Origin: Salvelinus alpinus
Lineage: Eukaryota; Chordata; Actinopteri; Salmoniformes; Salmonidae
Direction: 5' to 3'
NCBI RefSeq assembly: GCF_045679555.1
Contig: NC_092094.1
Location: 33,372,430-33,436,429, forward strand
DNA: 64,000 bases
The notes beneath the pieces are model-generated. The model did not search any database and was not told where the DNA came from. It saw only the letters and a program-made list of their open reading frames with translations. The stretch's first letter is position 1. Each line of letters begins with the position of its first letter. Of this stretch, positions 34,747-45,291 are shown in pieces. The position numbers were made by a program, and so were the translations under genes.

Positions 34747-36880
34747 GTGGTGAAAGGCAGTCACAACCTGCAACCCTTCAAACAAAGTATTGATTTATTG
34801 CATTATATTTTGTTCAATCTATAGGTCTGCTTAATGATTCATCTAGTATTATCACACACGGAGTCATCACAATGGATAATTTCCAAGCCTCTCAAGACTA
34901 CCACCAGGAGGCAGTCTGTGTTCAGCAAAAATCACTTTTGAAGACATGGACAGGTATGGCAGTTGTGGACGAAACTTTAAACCTATTTAGGTAGCGTTAT
35001 TGTCAAAACATGAAACTGATTGTAGCAATGAAAAAAATATAATTTCATGAATCGGATCCTAACCTTTATATATAGCCTGATGAAGACGGCTTGGCTGTCG
35101 GGAACGTTGGTTATACAATTATTGCATCTGAGCTCCTAGAGTGTGCGGCTTTCCTTTTCTTTTTCTAGGGGCCTAATCTTGTCACGTCTTCTGTAAACTT
35201 CCATCTCCCTGTGTAAAACATAAGTTAGATGGAAGAATGTGCGTTATAGGCTATATGTAGGCTAAACGTTCTGTATTTAAATCAAGCCATTTATCTTGAA
35301 TGTATTGCTTGCTAGATGGAGATGGACAACATTAGCCTAGTATTTTAACTTTTTTTGTTCTTGCTCTGTAATTGACCAATTAATCCCAGATCCAAGACTA
35401 TAAATGAATTAGTTCTAGCTTTAGATAATAAAATACCAAAAATATAGAACATGACATATGGAGATAATCATATGGTTGTAGAAGAAAACAGCCTCACCAT
35501 GAACGTTAACATCCTATGCATAGCATAAAAGAGTATGCCTACAGCAAAAACATCTACTTTGCTATTTTTTTCTTACAAGGCTCGATGACAAGTAAGATGC
35601 GTCTTAGTGTAGGCTACCTCATGTGCATGATCGAATGAATAGGTATTACCATCATCCTCGCGCGATCGCTTAGAATAGTCTATAGCGCGTCGCTGTCCAT
35701 GGTCCTCATTTTGGATAACTTGTTAGAGACGCGCGTCTGGTAGAAAACGTTTTAACTACACAATTCATAATCTGTTGCACAATGTAGCCTACATTTTTTT
35801 ATACACTTGTAATCTACTATGATCCCTGTGTCATTAAAATAAAGTATTATCAACAGAAGTAGCCTAAAAAGGACTTAAATTTAAGGTGTTGGCTATATGC
35901 TCCTCACGTTTCATATTAGCTAAACTATCTTAAATGATCGAATCATAGTAGGCTTCTCAAAAAGTGTGTGGTCTATACAATGTTAGTATGAAATTACATG
36001 AATGGTATATTAATGTTGATTATGTATGTTTTTAGCAAGAAACAATCTGCATTCATCCACATGGTTTTATACAAAATATCAAGAAGGTTTAACTGTCATT
36101 CAACCATGTATCTTACCTGATCCAGGCTTGTCATAATCAAAGGTGCCCCCAATGTTTTGTCATTACCTACCCTGAAACATAATGAAAATAAAAGTTTTCA
36201 AATGGTTCTTCGTTATAGTCCCTGAATTTATTCGGAGGTTCTCAAATACTGTCCTAGTTTAGGTTAAGAGCTCTTGCACCATAGCGCATTATGCTGGTCG
36301 CTTTTGTTATGGAAACGCAATAGATCAGTCCAATAGGCGGCATTCCTTTCACTGCGCAAGAATCACAACCTCAAGCTACTGGATGTATAAATAACTTTGT
36401 TTTGCCTGGTGAATGAAACGTGCATTTTCTTGACGTCAGAGTCGACAAAAATAAAGATTGCTTCTGGTGAGAACCTGTCACATTTTTCATGTCTACAGCA
36501 CACAAACAAACCAGTTCTACCTTCCAATAAAATGGAACGGTTCACAGTTTCATAACATGTTTATAATGACATTTTTTAATGGCTTAGCCTATATCCCACT
36601 CCCACAAGATGGGGAGAATCAAGATTCAGTATATATAAAGGTCATCAAAGTATAAGTTAATATTTTTGTACACTGGAAGTATATAGCCTACAGTTTCAAA
36701 TGATCATTCACATTAACATGACAGATGTTGCTCCAGAGAGGTGGCTGTCACCTGTCTCTGTCCTACTTTTCTTTATATTCTCAGGTGCCCAGAAAACGTT
36801 TTTGTACACTTACAACTACAGTGCATTTTAAACACTGTTTCAAGAACATGTCTTAGCTATACCTCTCCAAATGGACAGAA
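34747..36880. other. ankrd34c upstream region
   Basis: No coding exon. Bases 35078-35163 (CCTGATGAAGACGGCTTGGC, then GCATCTGAGCTCCTAGAGTG) are a dispersed fish repeat. A CpG-bearing patch at 35655-35745 (GCGCGATCGC, GCGCGTCGC, GACGCGCGTC) could mark the ankrd34c promoter, which is inference only. Confidence 0.4.
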
Positions 36881-36884
36881 GCAG

Positions 36885-37045
36885 AAATCGTGTGCTGATG
36901 TTGGGTTCAGTACACACAAAAATGAGGGTTCCACAAGGGTTCTTTGGGAAGGGTGTTGGTTCTGTGTGGAACCATACTGATCCAAAGGTCCCTTTGATCA
37001 CTTCAATGGTTCTTTGCAGTTCAATAAAGGGTTCTTTCCTCTTTT
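36885..37045. repeat. Fragment of GGGTTCTTT-type hairpin MITE
   Basis: The sequence is rich in GGGTTCTTT/GGTTCTTTGC and TGTGTGGAACCATACTGATC words like those in the MITE at 37.45-37.96 kb. It is a diverged relative or fragment. Confidence 0.4.
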
Positions 37046-37384
37046 AGTGATAATTAAAATGTAGGGGCAGTGGCTCATTCAAATATTTGCGGGTGTGGTT
37101 TGTTCACAGCTCTTTTTGTGCAACCATGCAGTGAGAGTGTCATTCCAGTTTATCTGTTATGTTATTATATGTTATGACTATGGCCAGTGATGGTGTCTTG
37201 TGTAAGTCTCACGAATGGCCTTGTGTCAATTGTGAACTGTTGACTGAGTCTGTAGTTCTCAATTCTCTCCTCAGGGACCCCCAGCCATTCTAGACGTAGC
37301 AAACCTGATTCAACTTGTTAATAAACACAATCATAAAACCTATGGAATTTTAACAAAAGAATATGGCTATTAAACCAGAATTAA

Positions 37385-37960
37385 AAACCCTGTATGGTTC
37401 TTCAAAGAACCTTTTGAGATAAAGGTTCTTTATAGATCCATTTACCATAAAGGGTTCTATATAGCCCCAAAAAGTTTGCAATCATAGCGTAACCCTTTTT
37501 TGGTGCTATATACACTACATAACCAAAAGTATGTGGACACCTGCTCGTCAAACATCTCCTTCAAAAATCATGGGCATTCATATGGAGTTGGTCCCCCCTT
37601 TGCTGCTATAACAGCCTCCACTTTTCCACGAGATGTTGGAATTTTGCTGTGGGGACTCGCTTCCATTCAGCCACGAGCATTCGTGAGGTCGGGCACTGAT
37701 GTTGGGCAATTAGGCCCACAGTCATCGTTCCAATTCATCCCAAAGGTATTCAATGGGGTTGAGGTAAGGGCTCTGTGCAGGCCAGTCAAGTTCTTCCACA
37801 TCGATCTCGACAAACCATTTCTGTATGGACTTCGCTTTGTGCATGGGGGCATTGTCATGCTGAAACAAAAAATATAGCACCACCTAAAAGGGTTCCTCTA
37901 TGGTTACAAGCCAAATAACCCTTATTTGGCACTATATAGAACCATTTGTTTTTAGTGTGT
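37385..37960. mobile_element. Hairpin MITE split by a Tc1-like fragment
   Basis: The left arm (about 37448-37510: AAGGGTTCTATATAGCCCC ... TTTTTTGGTGCTATA) and right arm (37873-37960: TATAGCACCACCTAAAAGGG ... GGCACTATATAGAACCATT) are inverted copies. Between them, 37511-37872 is a Tc1-like fragment that opens TACACTACATAACCAAAAGT. It encodes on the minus strand decayed transposase C-terminal pieces that resemble the WPAQSPDLNPIEHLW region in other frames. The Tc1 fragment has no right inverted repeat. Confidence 0.7.
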
Positions 37961-39049
37961 AGCCTAATCATATGAGGGTGCCCGTATGCCCAAGACATCA
38001 AAATTGTCAATTGGTTGCAATATTTAGCCCTCCTGAACTCGAGAACAAATGTATTCTATTGCAAAATCTTGAAAACAGGACATGTTTACAGCACAATTAA
38101 AGAGGGCAAAACTTGTTCCAGCCATCACAGCCATACCACCTAATAGGGACATTTCTATTTGTAGGTTGCTATGAGACAGCAGAGAGCGATGGAGTTCTCA
38201 GCTTTGCAAGGAACAGGTAATCAGAACAATAACATTGCACCAAGAAACAGGAGGGCTCTTCAGTCATTTAACCAAATGTATTTGTTGATGATGTTTTCCA
38301 TTTGCACAAAGAATCCCAAAGCCCATTGATCATTAGCCCGTATGACCCGAGCAGCTCTCCTCAAAGGAGATGGACTAATCACTTTAATACCCACCCAAAC
38401 ACTACTCTGCTGTTGCAGGACTTCAACAGTCAAGGACGCCAGTGACACCCCCCCCCCCCCCAACTAGTGATTATTTGGCAGACTCCTGGGAAATGTTGTT
38501 ATTTACCAGGAAGGCACAAGGGAGAGGTGGTTTATGGAACAGCAGGGAGTCCCCTACTTCCTTCCATGTTTTGTGTTCATCCCCCAGGAACTAACAGAAA
38601 GTCATTATGACTGTCTGGCTTTTCTGTATAGGAACATTCCACATGGTTTTTGGTACATACACCACTTAAACAGAGAGAGGTAATCCAAGGGAAGGGCATT
38701 GTCTCGATGTCTCTGAGAAGTAAACATTTGGTAAAATATAATGGATTGCAACCCTGTGTTGTCAAGCAACAAGAAATGAGCTTTGTTGGTGGGTGTAAAC
38801 AGGGATGCTGTAAGAAATGCATTGTCTTATTCCATATTTCTATTTAAAATTCTGATAAGGTGTTATCTCAGTTTATTTGAGCAAGTGGCCTGGGATATGA
38901 TATTGTGCAACATACTGTATTTCAATTATAAATTGTTGTTATATTTACAATTATTGGATGGATTGCAGTTACACTGAATGCTTCAGTTTGATTAAGAATA
39001 GGCATATGACATGTCATGATGTTGGGAATAATGTAGATGCTGAAATCAC
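37961..39049. other. Intergenic, no gene recognised
   Basis: A C run at 38449-38461 is the only simple repeat. Short open frames here show no domain. Confidence 0.5.
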
Positions 39050-39183
39050 AGGAGGCTGCTGAGGGGAGAATGGATGGAAACCATGTGTTTGATGTACGTA
39101 TTTGATTCCATTCAACTGATTCCGCTCTAGTCATTACCACAAGTCCGTTCTACCGAATTAAGGTGCCACTAACCTCCTGTGGC
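39050..39183. repeat. Small MITE (CAGGAGGCTG ... CCTCCTGTGG)
   Basis: The left end ACAGGAGGCTGCTGAGGGGA and right end GGTGCCACTAACCTCCTGTG have the inverted outer CACAGGAGG-type ends of an abundant salmonid MITE. The centre has the ATGGAAACCATGTGTTTGAT motif shared with the copy at 41.01-41.56 kb. Confidence 0.65.
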
Positions 39184-39219
39184 TGAAATAAGACAGTCTG
39201 TATCATTGTGAGGCTAGTC

Positions 39220-39380
39220 CAGGGGTAGACAACCCTGGTCCGGGAGTGCCGAAGACCAGGTGTGTTGAATTTAAGCAATCACTGAACTGATCAATTAGCT
39301 AATTTGGTCAGGTGTGGTGCCTAGTTTGAACAAATCATGTAGTACCTGCAGCACTCCAGGAAGGGGGTTGCCAACCCCTG
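39220..39380. mobile_element. hAT-type MITE with 8-bp target duplication
   Basis: A 161-bp element starts CAGGGGTAGACAACCCTGG and ends AGGGGGTTGCCAACCCCTG, imperfect inverted repeats of about 30 bp. It is flanked by GGCTAGTC at 39212-39219 and again at 39381-39388. The CAGGGG terminus and 8-bp duplication are hallmarks of hAT elements. No coding sequence. Confidence 0.85.
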
Positions 39381-39885
39381 GGCTAGTCTATCCACACTGG
39401 TGCCACTCCAGGAAGGGGGTTGCCAACCCCTGGGCTAGTCTATCCACACTGGTGCCACTCCAGGAAGGGGGTTGCCAACCCCTGGGCTAGTCTATCCACA
39501 CTGGTGCCACTCCAGGAAGGGGGTTGCCAACCCCTGGGCTAGTCTATCCACACTGGTGCCACTCCAGGAAGGGGGTTGCCAACCCCTGGGCTAGTCTATC
39601 CACACTGGTGCCACTCCAGGAAGGGGGTTGCCAACCCCTGGGCTAGTCTATCCACACTGGTGCCACTCCAGGAAGGGGGTTGCCAACCCCTGGGCTAGTC
39701 TATCCACACTGGTGCCACTCCAGGAAGGGGGTTGCCAACCCCTGGGCTAGTCTATCCACACTGGTGCCACTCCAGGAAGGGGGTTGCCAACCCCTGGGCT
39801 AGTCTATCCACACTGGTGCCACTCCAGGAAGGGGGTTGCCAACCCCTGGGCTAGTCTATCCACACTGGTGCCACTCCAGGAAGGG
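39353..39885. repeat. 52-bp tandem array, 10 full copies
   Basis: Ten identical or near-identical units of 52 bp, plus a 13-bp partial unit. Each unit is made of 28 bp of the right end of the neighbouring hAT MITE, the 8-bp target duplication GGCTAGTC, and 16 bp of flank (TATCCACACTGGTGCC). Homogeneity implies recent expansion. Confidence 0.97.
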
Positions 39886-40607
39886 AGATTATGGAGTGGG
39901 GATCAGAACACAGGGCAAAGCCATATTCCCCAAGCTTACCGGTCGATGCACATTCATTAACATGGGAACTACAATGACATAAGCAGTCTCCATATGATCT
40001 TTGCCCCAACGCTGCTGTCGTCAGCAGAATATTAAAGGGGAAATAAATAATAAAAGCAGAGAGAATAAGCGCTGTCCCCCATGGAGGCAGTTTCCATTTT
40101 CAGATATCTTACACCGCACCTGCTGCACTGGCTCCTTCTAAATATAACCTTTTTTCTCTCGTCTCTGACACTGTGTGATGCTTCACGGTGGGCTAAAATA
40201 ATAGAGGGTCTATTAATGGATGATATCTATGAAAAGTTCAAGCTGGATATAAATGGAACAGCATTTTTCAAAATGAAGACATTTGAGAGTTTATTTTGTT
40301 TTAATTAGACAAGACACAACATGCAGTATGAAATCCCAAGACATATGGAGGGTCCCTCAAGATGCAGTCTTATGGAGTGGAATCTCATCTAATGCTAGGA
40401 GACAGTGAGGCTTATCCCAAAGTCAAAATGTACAGGTTAGATCTCTCTACTACTTTCGCTTGGCCCTTTTCATAATAAACCAAGATCACATGAGTGAAAC
40501 TGAGTGAGACCGTTGAAATTGTAATTCTGCTCAGATGCCATCTTATGACATAGAGACAGATCTTTCTATTAAAGTAAATGTGCTGATCTGCCTCTAAACA
40601 GAGGGGG
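39886..40607. other. Intergenic, no gene recognised
   Basis: Unique-looking sequence. A 75-residue frame at 40081-40308 starts with a hydrophobic stretch but has no recognisable domain or splice context, so I do not call it a gene. Confidence 0.4.
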
Positions 40608-41002
40608 TGTAACGACTTTCCTCTTCTTCTGACGAGGAGTAAGAGATATCGGACCAATGTGCAGCGTGGTAAGTGTCCATTTTAATATATAAAACTGAAC
40701 ACTACAAAAATACAAAATAACAACGTGAATGCACAAACGAAAATCGAAACAGTTCCGTATGGTACAGACACAGGAAACAACCACCCACAAAACACAAAGG
40801 AAAACAGGCTACCTAAATATGGCTCCCAATCAGAGACAACGACTGACACCTGCCTCTGATTGAGAACCATACTAGGCCAAACACATAGAAATAGAACAAC
40901 AGAACAAAACATAGAAAAACAACATAGAATGCCCACCCCAACTCACGCCCTGACCAAACTAAAATAAAGACATTAAAAAGGAACTAAGGTCAGAACGTGA
41001 CA
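40608..41002 (-). mobile_element. LTR-like element (solo LTR), copy 1, minus orientation
   Basis: 395 bp, flanked by GGGGG at 40603-40607 and 41003-41007. On the minus strand it starts TGTCACGTTCTGACC and ends in GTCGTTACA. It carries the same internal GGTTCTCAATCAGAG / CTCTGATTG inverted pair and CGCTGCACATTGGTCC near the 3' end as copies 2 and 3. There is no coding sequence. Confidence 0.8.
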
Positions 41003-41013
41003 GGGGGGCTTGA

Positions 41014-41560
41014 TACAGGAGATTGGTGGCTCCTTAATTGGGGAGAATGGGCTCATGGTAATGACTGGAGCGGAATCAGTGTAATTGTGTCAAATATATC
41101 AACCACATGGTTTCCAGGTGTTTGATGCCATTCCATTGTCACGCCCTGACCTTAGAGATCCTTTTTATGTCTCTATTTGGTTTGGTCAGGGTGTGATTTG
41201 CGGTGGGTATTCTATGTTCTTTAGTTCTATTATTTGTATTTCTATGTTTTGGCCGGGTAGGGTTCTCAATCAGGGACAGCTGTCTATCGTTGTCTCTGAT
41301 TGAGAACCATACTTAGTTAGCCCATTTTCCCACCTGTCTTTGAGGGAAGTTAACTTTGTTTGTGGCACATAGCCCTTAATAAGCTTCACGGTTATTTTGG
41401 ATTGAATATTGTTTTTGTCGGCCGTCATATAAATAAAGGAATATGTACGCTCACAACGCTGCGCTTTGGTCTACTTCTGTTGACGGCCGTGACATCCATT
41501 TGCTCTGTTCCGTACATCATTATGAGCCGTTCTCCCCTCAGCAGCTTCCTATGGGCTTGA
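41014..41560. mobile_element. MITE interrupted by LTR-like copy 2
   Basis: The left part, 41014-41136, runs ACAGGAGATTGGTGGCTCC to GGTGTTTGATGCCATTCCAT. The right part resumes after the LTR as TCCATTTGCTCTGTTCCGTA to CCCCTCAGCAGCTTCCTATG. Joined across the LTR-like insert, the two halves give the usual MITE arrangement, as in the copy at 39.05-39.18 kb. Confidence 0.75.
41137..41494 (+). mobile_element. LTR-like element (solo LTR), copy 2
   Basis: 358 bp, TGTCACG...CCGTGACA, flanked by TCCAT at 41132-41136 and 41495-41499. It contains the internal inverted pair GGTTCTCAATCAGGG and CTCTGATTGAGAACC, an AATAAA near 41432, and CGCTGCGCTTTGGTC just after it. The layout (TG...CA ends, 5-bp duplication, poly(A) signal near the 3' end) is that of a long terminal repeat. 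No coding sequence. Confidence 0.85.
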
Positions 41561-41616
41561 AAGGTTTACAGAACGTCTTTTGAAAAAGGAACTGTTTATA
41601 TGCAACTCATTATCAA

Positions 41617-43042
41617 CTCAGCAAAAAAAGAAACGTCCTCTCACTGTCAACTGCGTTTATTTTCAGCAAACTTAACATGTGTAAATATTTGTACGACCAC
41701 AACAACATTCAACAACTGAGACATAAACTGAAGAAGTTCCACAGACATGTGACATAACAGAAATTGAATAATGTGTCCCTGAACAAAGGGGGGGTCAAAA
41801 TCAAAAGTAACAGTCAGTATCTGGTCTGGCCACCAGCTGCATTAACTATTACAGTGCATCTCCTCCTCATGGACTGTACCAGACTTGTCAGTTCTTGCTG
41901 TGAGATGTTACTCCACTCTTCCACCAAGGCACCTGCAAGTTCCCGGACATTTCTGGGGGGGAATGGACCTAACCCTCACCCTCCAATCCAACAGGTCCCA
42001 GACATGCTCAATGGGATTGACGAGCAGTATGGCTGGTGGCATTGTCATGCTGGAGGGTCATGTCAGGATGAGTCTGCAGGAAGGGTACCACATGAGGGAG
42101 GAGGATGTCTTCCCTGTAACGCACAGCGTTGAGATTGCCTGCAATGACGACAAGCTCAGTCCGATGATGCTGTGACACACCGCCTAAGACCATGACGGTC
42201 CCTCCAACTCCAAATCGATCCCGCTCCAGAGTACAGGTCTCGGTGTAACGCTCATTCCTTCAACGATAAACGCGAATCCGACCATCACCCCTGGTGAGAC
42301 AAAACCGCGACTCATCAGTGAAGATCACTTTTTGCCAGTCCTGTCTGGTCCAGCGACGGTGGATTTGTGCCCATAGGCGACATTGTTGCCGGTGATGTCT
42401 GGTGAGGACCTGCCTTACAACAGGCCTACAAGCCCTCAGTCCAGCCTCTCTCACCCTATTGCGGACAGTCTGAGCACTGATGGAGGGATTGTACATTCCT
42501 GGTCTAACTCGGGAAGTTGTTGTTGCCATCCTGTACCTGTCCTGCAGGTGTGATGTTCGGATGTACCGATCCTGTGCATGTGTTGTTACACGTGGTCTGC
42601 CACTGCGAGAACAATCAGCTGTCCGTCCTGTGTCCCTTTAGCGCTGTCTTAGGCATCTCACAGTACAGACATTGCAATTTATTGCCCTGGCCACATCTGC
42701 AGTCCTCATGCCTCCTTGCAGCATGACTAAGGCACGTTCACGCAGATGGGCAGGGACCCTGGGCATCTTTCTTTTGGTGTTTTTCAGAGTCAGTAGAAAG
42801 GCCTCTTTAGTGTCCTAAGTTTTCATAACTGTGACCTTAATTGCCTACTGTCTGTAAGCTGTTAGTGTCTTAACAACCGTCCCACAGGTGCATGTTCATT
42901 AATTGTTTATGGTTCATTGAACAAGCATGGGAAACAGTGTTTAAACCCTTTACAATGAAGATCTGTGAAGTTATTTGGATTTTTACGAATTATCTTTGAA
43001 AGACAGGGTCCTGAAAAAGGGACTTTTCTTTTTTTTGCTGAG
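41617..43042 (-). mobile_element. Tc1-like element, minus orientation, decayed
   Basis: The ends are CTCAGCAAAAAAAGAAACGT and its approximate inverse finishing TTTTTGCTGAG. Minus-strand transposase pieces are legible: a helix-turn-helix part (ISAQTVRNRVREAGLRACRP), VIFTDESRFCLT with the first catalytic Asp, HPDMTLQHDNATSHTAR with the second, then frame breaks. The reading frame is broken several times, so the copy is dead. It belongs to a different subfamily from the elements at 30.3 and 45.3 kb. Confidence 0.85.
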
Positions 43043-43103
43043 TTTAGTATATGGCAAGCTGCCAGGTTGTTTACAAACACTACAAGAACAAGATCATCCA
43101 CAT

Positions 43104-43599
43104 TGTCACGTTCCTGACCTGTTTTATGTTATTTTTGTATGTGTTTAGTTGGTCAGGGCGTGAGTTGGGGTGGGCATTCTATGTTTTGTGTTTCTATGTT
43201 TAGGTCACTTGTAATTAGCCTTATATGGTTCTCAATCAGAGACAGGTGTTTGACGTTTTCCTCTGATTGAGAACCATATATAGGTTGGCTGTTTCACACT
43301 GTTTGTTTGTGGGTGATTGTCTCCTGTGTTTGTGTCTGCGCACCACACGGGATTGTTTCGGTTGTTTTCGTTTTGATGTAGTCTGTTTCCTGCTCGTGTG
43401 TTCTTCGTGTTGTTATGTAAGTTCCATGTTCAGGTTTCGTCTACGTTGTCCGTTTGTTATTTTGTAATCATTTCAAGTATAGTTCGTTTTTGTTCTTGTT
43501 TAAATAAATTCATTATGTCTACATACCTCGCTGCGTATTGGTCCACCGATCCTTCTCTCCTCTCCTCTTCTGAGGAAGAGGAGGACGACACCCGTGACA
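43104..43599 (+). mobile_element. LTR-like element (solo LTR), copy 3
   Basis: 496 bp, TGTCACG...CGTGACA, flanked by CACAT at 43099-43103 and 43600-43604. It has the GGTTCTCAATCAGAG / CTCTGATTGAGAACC inverted pair, a TATA-like CATATATAGG after it, and AAATAAATT followed by CGCTGCGTATTGGTCC near the 3' end. It interrupts the LINE endonuclease region. Open frames inside it are not genes. Confidence 0.88.
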
Positions 43600-45291
43600 C
43601 ACATGTATTGATCACATTTTTACTAATACAGTAGACCTTTCTTCTAAAGCTGTATCTGTACCCATTGGATGCAGTGATCACAATATAGTGGCTACATCCA
43701 GGAAAGCCAATGTTCCAAAGGCTGGGCCTTAAATAGTGTATAAGAGATCATACAAAATATTTTGCTGTGACTCTTATTTGGATGATGTAACAAATATTTG
43801 TTGATCTGGTTTGATTTAATAAGGATCATCCAGACACTGCACTTCATGAATTTATGAAATCGCTTCTTCCTATTATTTATAAACATGCACCTGTTAAGAA
43901 ACTCACTGTTAGAACTGTTATAAGGCTCCATGGATTGATGAGGAATTGAAAAACAGTATGGTTGAAAGAGATGGTGCAAAAGTATTGGCTAATAAGTCTG
44001 GCTGCACATCTGACTGGCTGATTTACTGCAAATTGGCTAAACTCAACAAAAATAAGAAACTGTATTATGAAGCCAAGATCAATGATATATAGAAAGATGG
44101 AAAAACACTTTGGAGTACTTTAAATAAAATTATGGGCAGAAAGACATTCAACTCCATCTTTCATCGAATCAGTTGGGTTATTCATCACAAAACCATTTGA
44201 TGTTGCCAATTATTTAAATAATTACTTCATTGGCAAAGTGGGCAAACTTAGGCAGGAAATGGCAACAATGAACAGTGAGCCATCGTATTCAAGCATTAAA
44301 AAAAATATATGAAAGAAAATAATTGTAAGTTTGAATTTTGTAAAGTAAGTGTGGTAGAAGACGAAAATATATTGTTGAAGATCAATAATGACAAACCTCC
44401 TGGCATTGATAACTTAAATGGAAAGCTACTGAGGATGGTAGCTGACTCTATTGCATCTCCTATCTGTCATATCTTTAATCTGAGACTAGAGGAAAGTTTT
44501 TGTCCTCAGGCCTGGAGGGAAGCCAAAGTCTTTCCGTTACCCAAGAGTGGTAAAGCGGCCTTTACTGGTTCTAACAGCTATCAGCTTGGTGCCAGCTCTT
44601 AGCAAACTGTTGGAAAAAGCTGTGTTTGGCCAAATACAATGCTATTTCTCTGTAAACAAATTAACAACAGACTTTCAGCATACTTACAAAGAAGGGCCGT
44701 CGACATGTACTGCATTGACACAAATGACTGATGATTGGTTGAAAGAAATTGATAATAAGAAGATTGTGGGAGCTGTACTGTTAGATTTTAGTACAGCCTT
44801 TGATCTTATTGACCATAACCTGTTGTTGAGAACTTCTGTGTTATGGCTCTGCCATATCATGGATTCAGGGCTATCTATATAATATAACTCAGAGGGTTTT
44901 CTTTAATGGAAGCTTCTCTAATATCAAAACATGTAAAGTGTGGCATACCGCAGGGCAGCTCTCTGGGCCCTTTACTTTTTTATTTTTACCATTAACCTGC
45001 CACTGGCATTGAACAAAGCATGTGTATCCATGTATACTGATTATTCAGCCATATATGCATCCACAACCACAGCTACTGAAGTCACTGAAACCCTTAAAGA
45101 GTTGCAGTCTATTTTGGAATGGGTGGCCAGTAATAAATTGGTTCTAAACATCTCTAAAACTAAGAGCATTGTATTCGGTACAAATCATTCCCTGATATCT
45201 ACACCTCAGCAAAATCTGGTAATGAACATGTTGAGGAGACTAAATTACCTCGTGTTACCTTAGATTGTAAAAGTTCATGGTCAAACATATA

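Noticed and set aside
36431..36438. Perfect palindromic CRE (TGACGTCA) as ankrd34c promoter
   Set aside because: An 8-mer is expected about once in 64 kb by chance, and the nearest TATA-like motif is on the wrong strand for ankrd34c.
43267..43681. Open frames ending in an acidic EEEEDDTRD stretch
   Set aside because: They lie in the 3' end of an LTR-like element and cross its target duplication. No domain is present.
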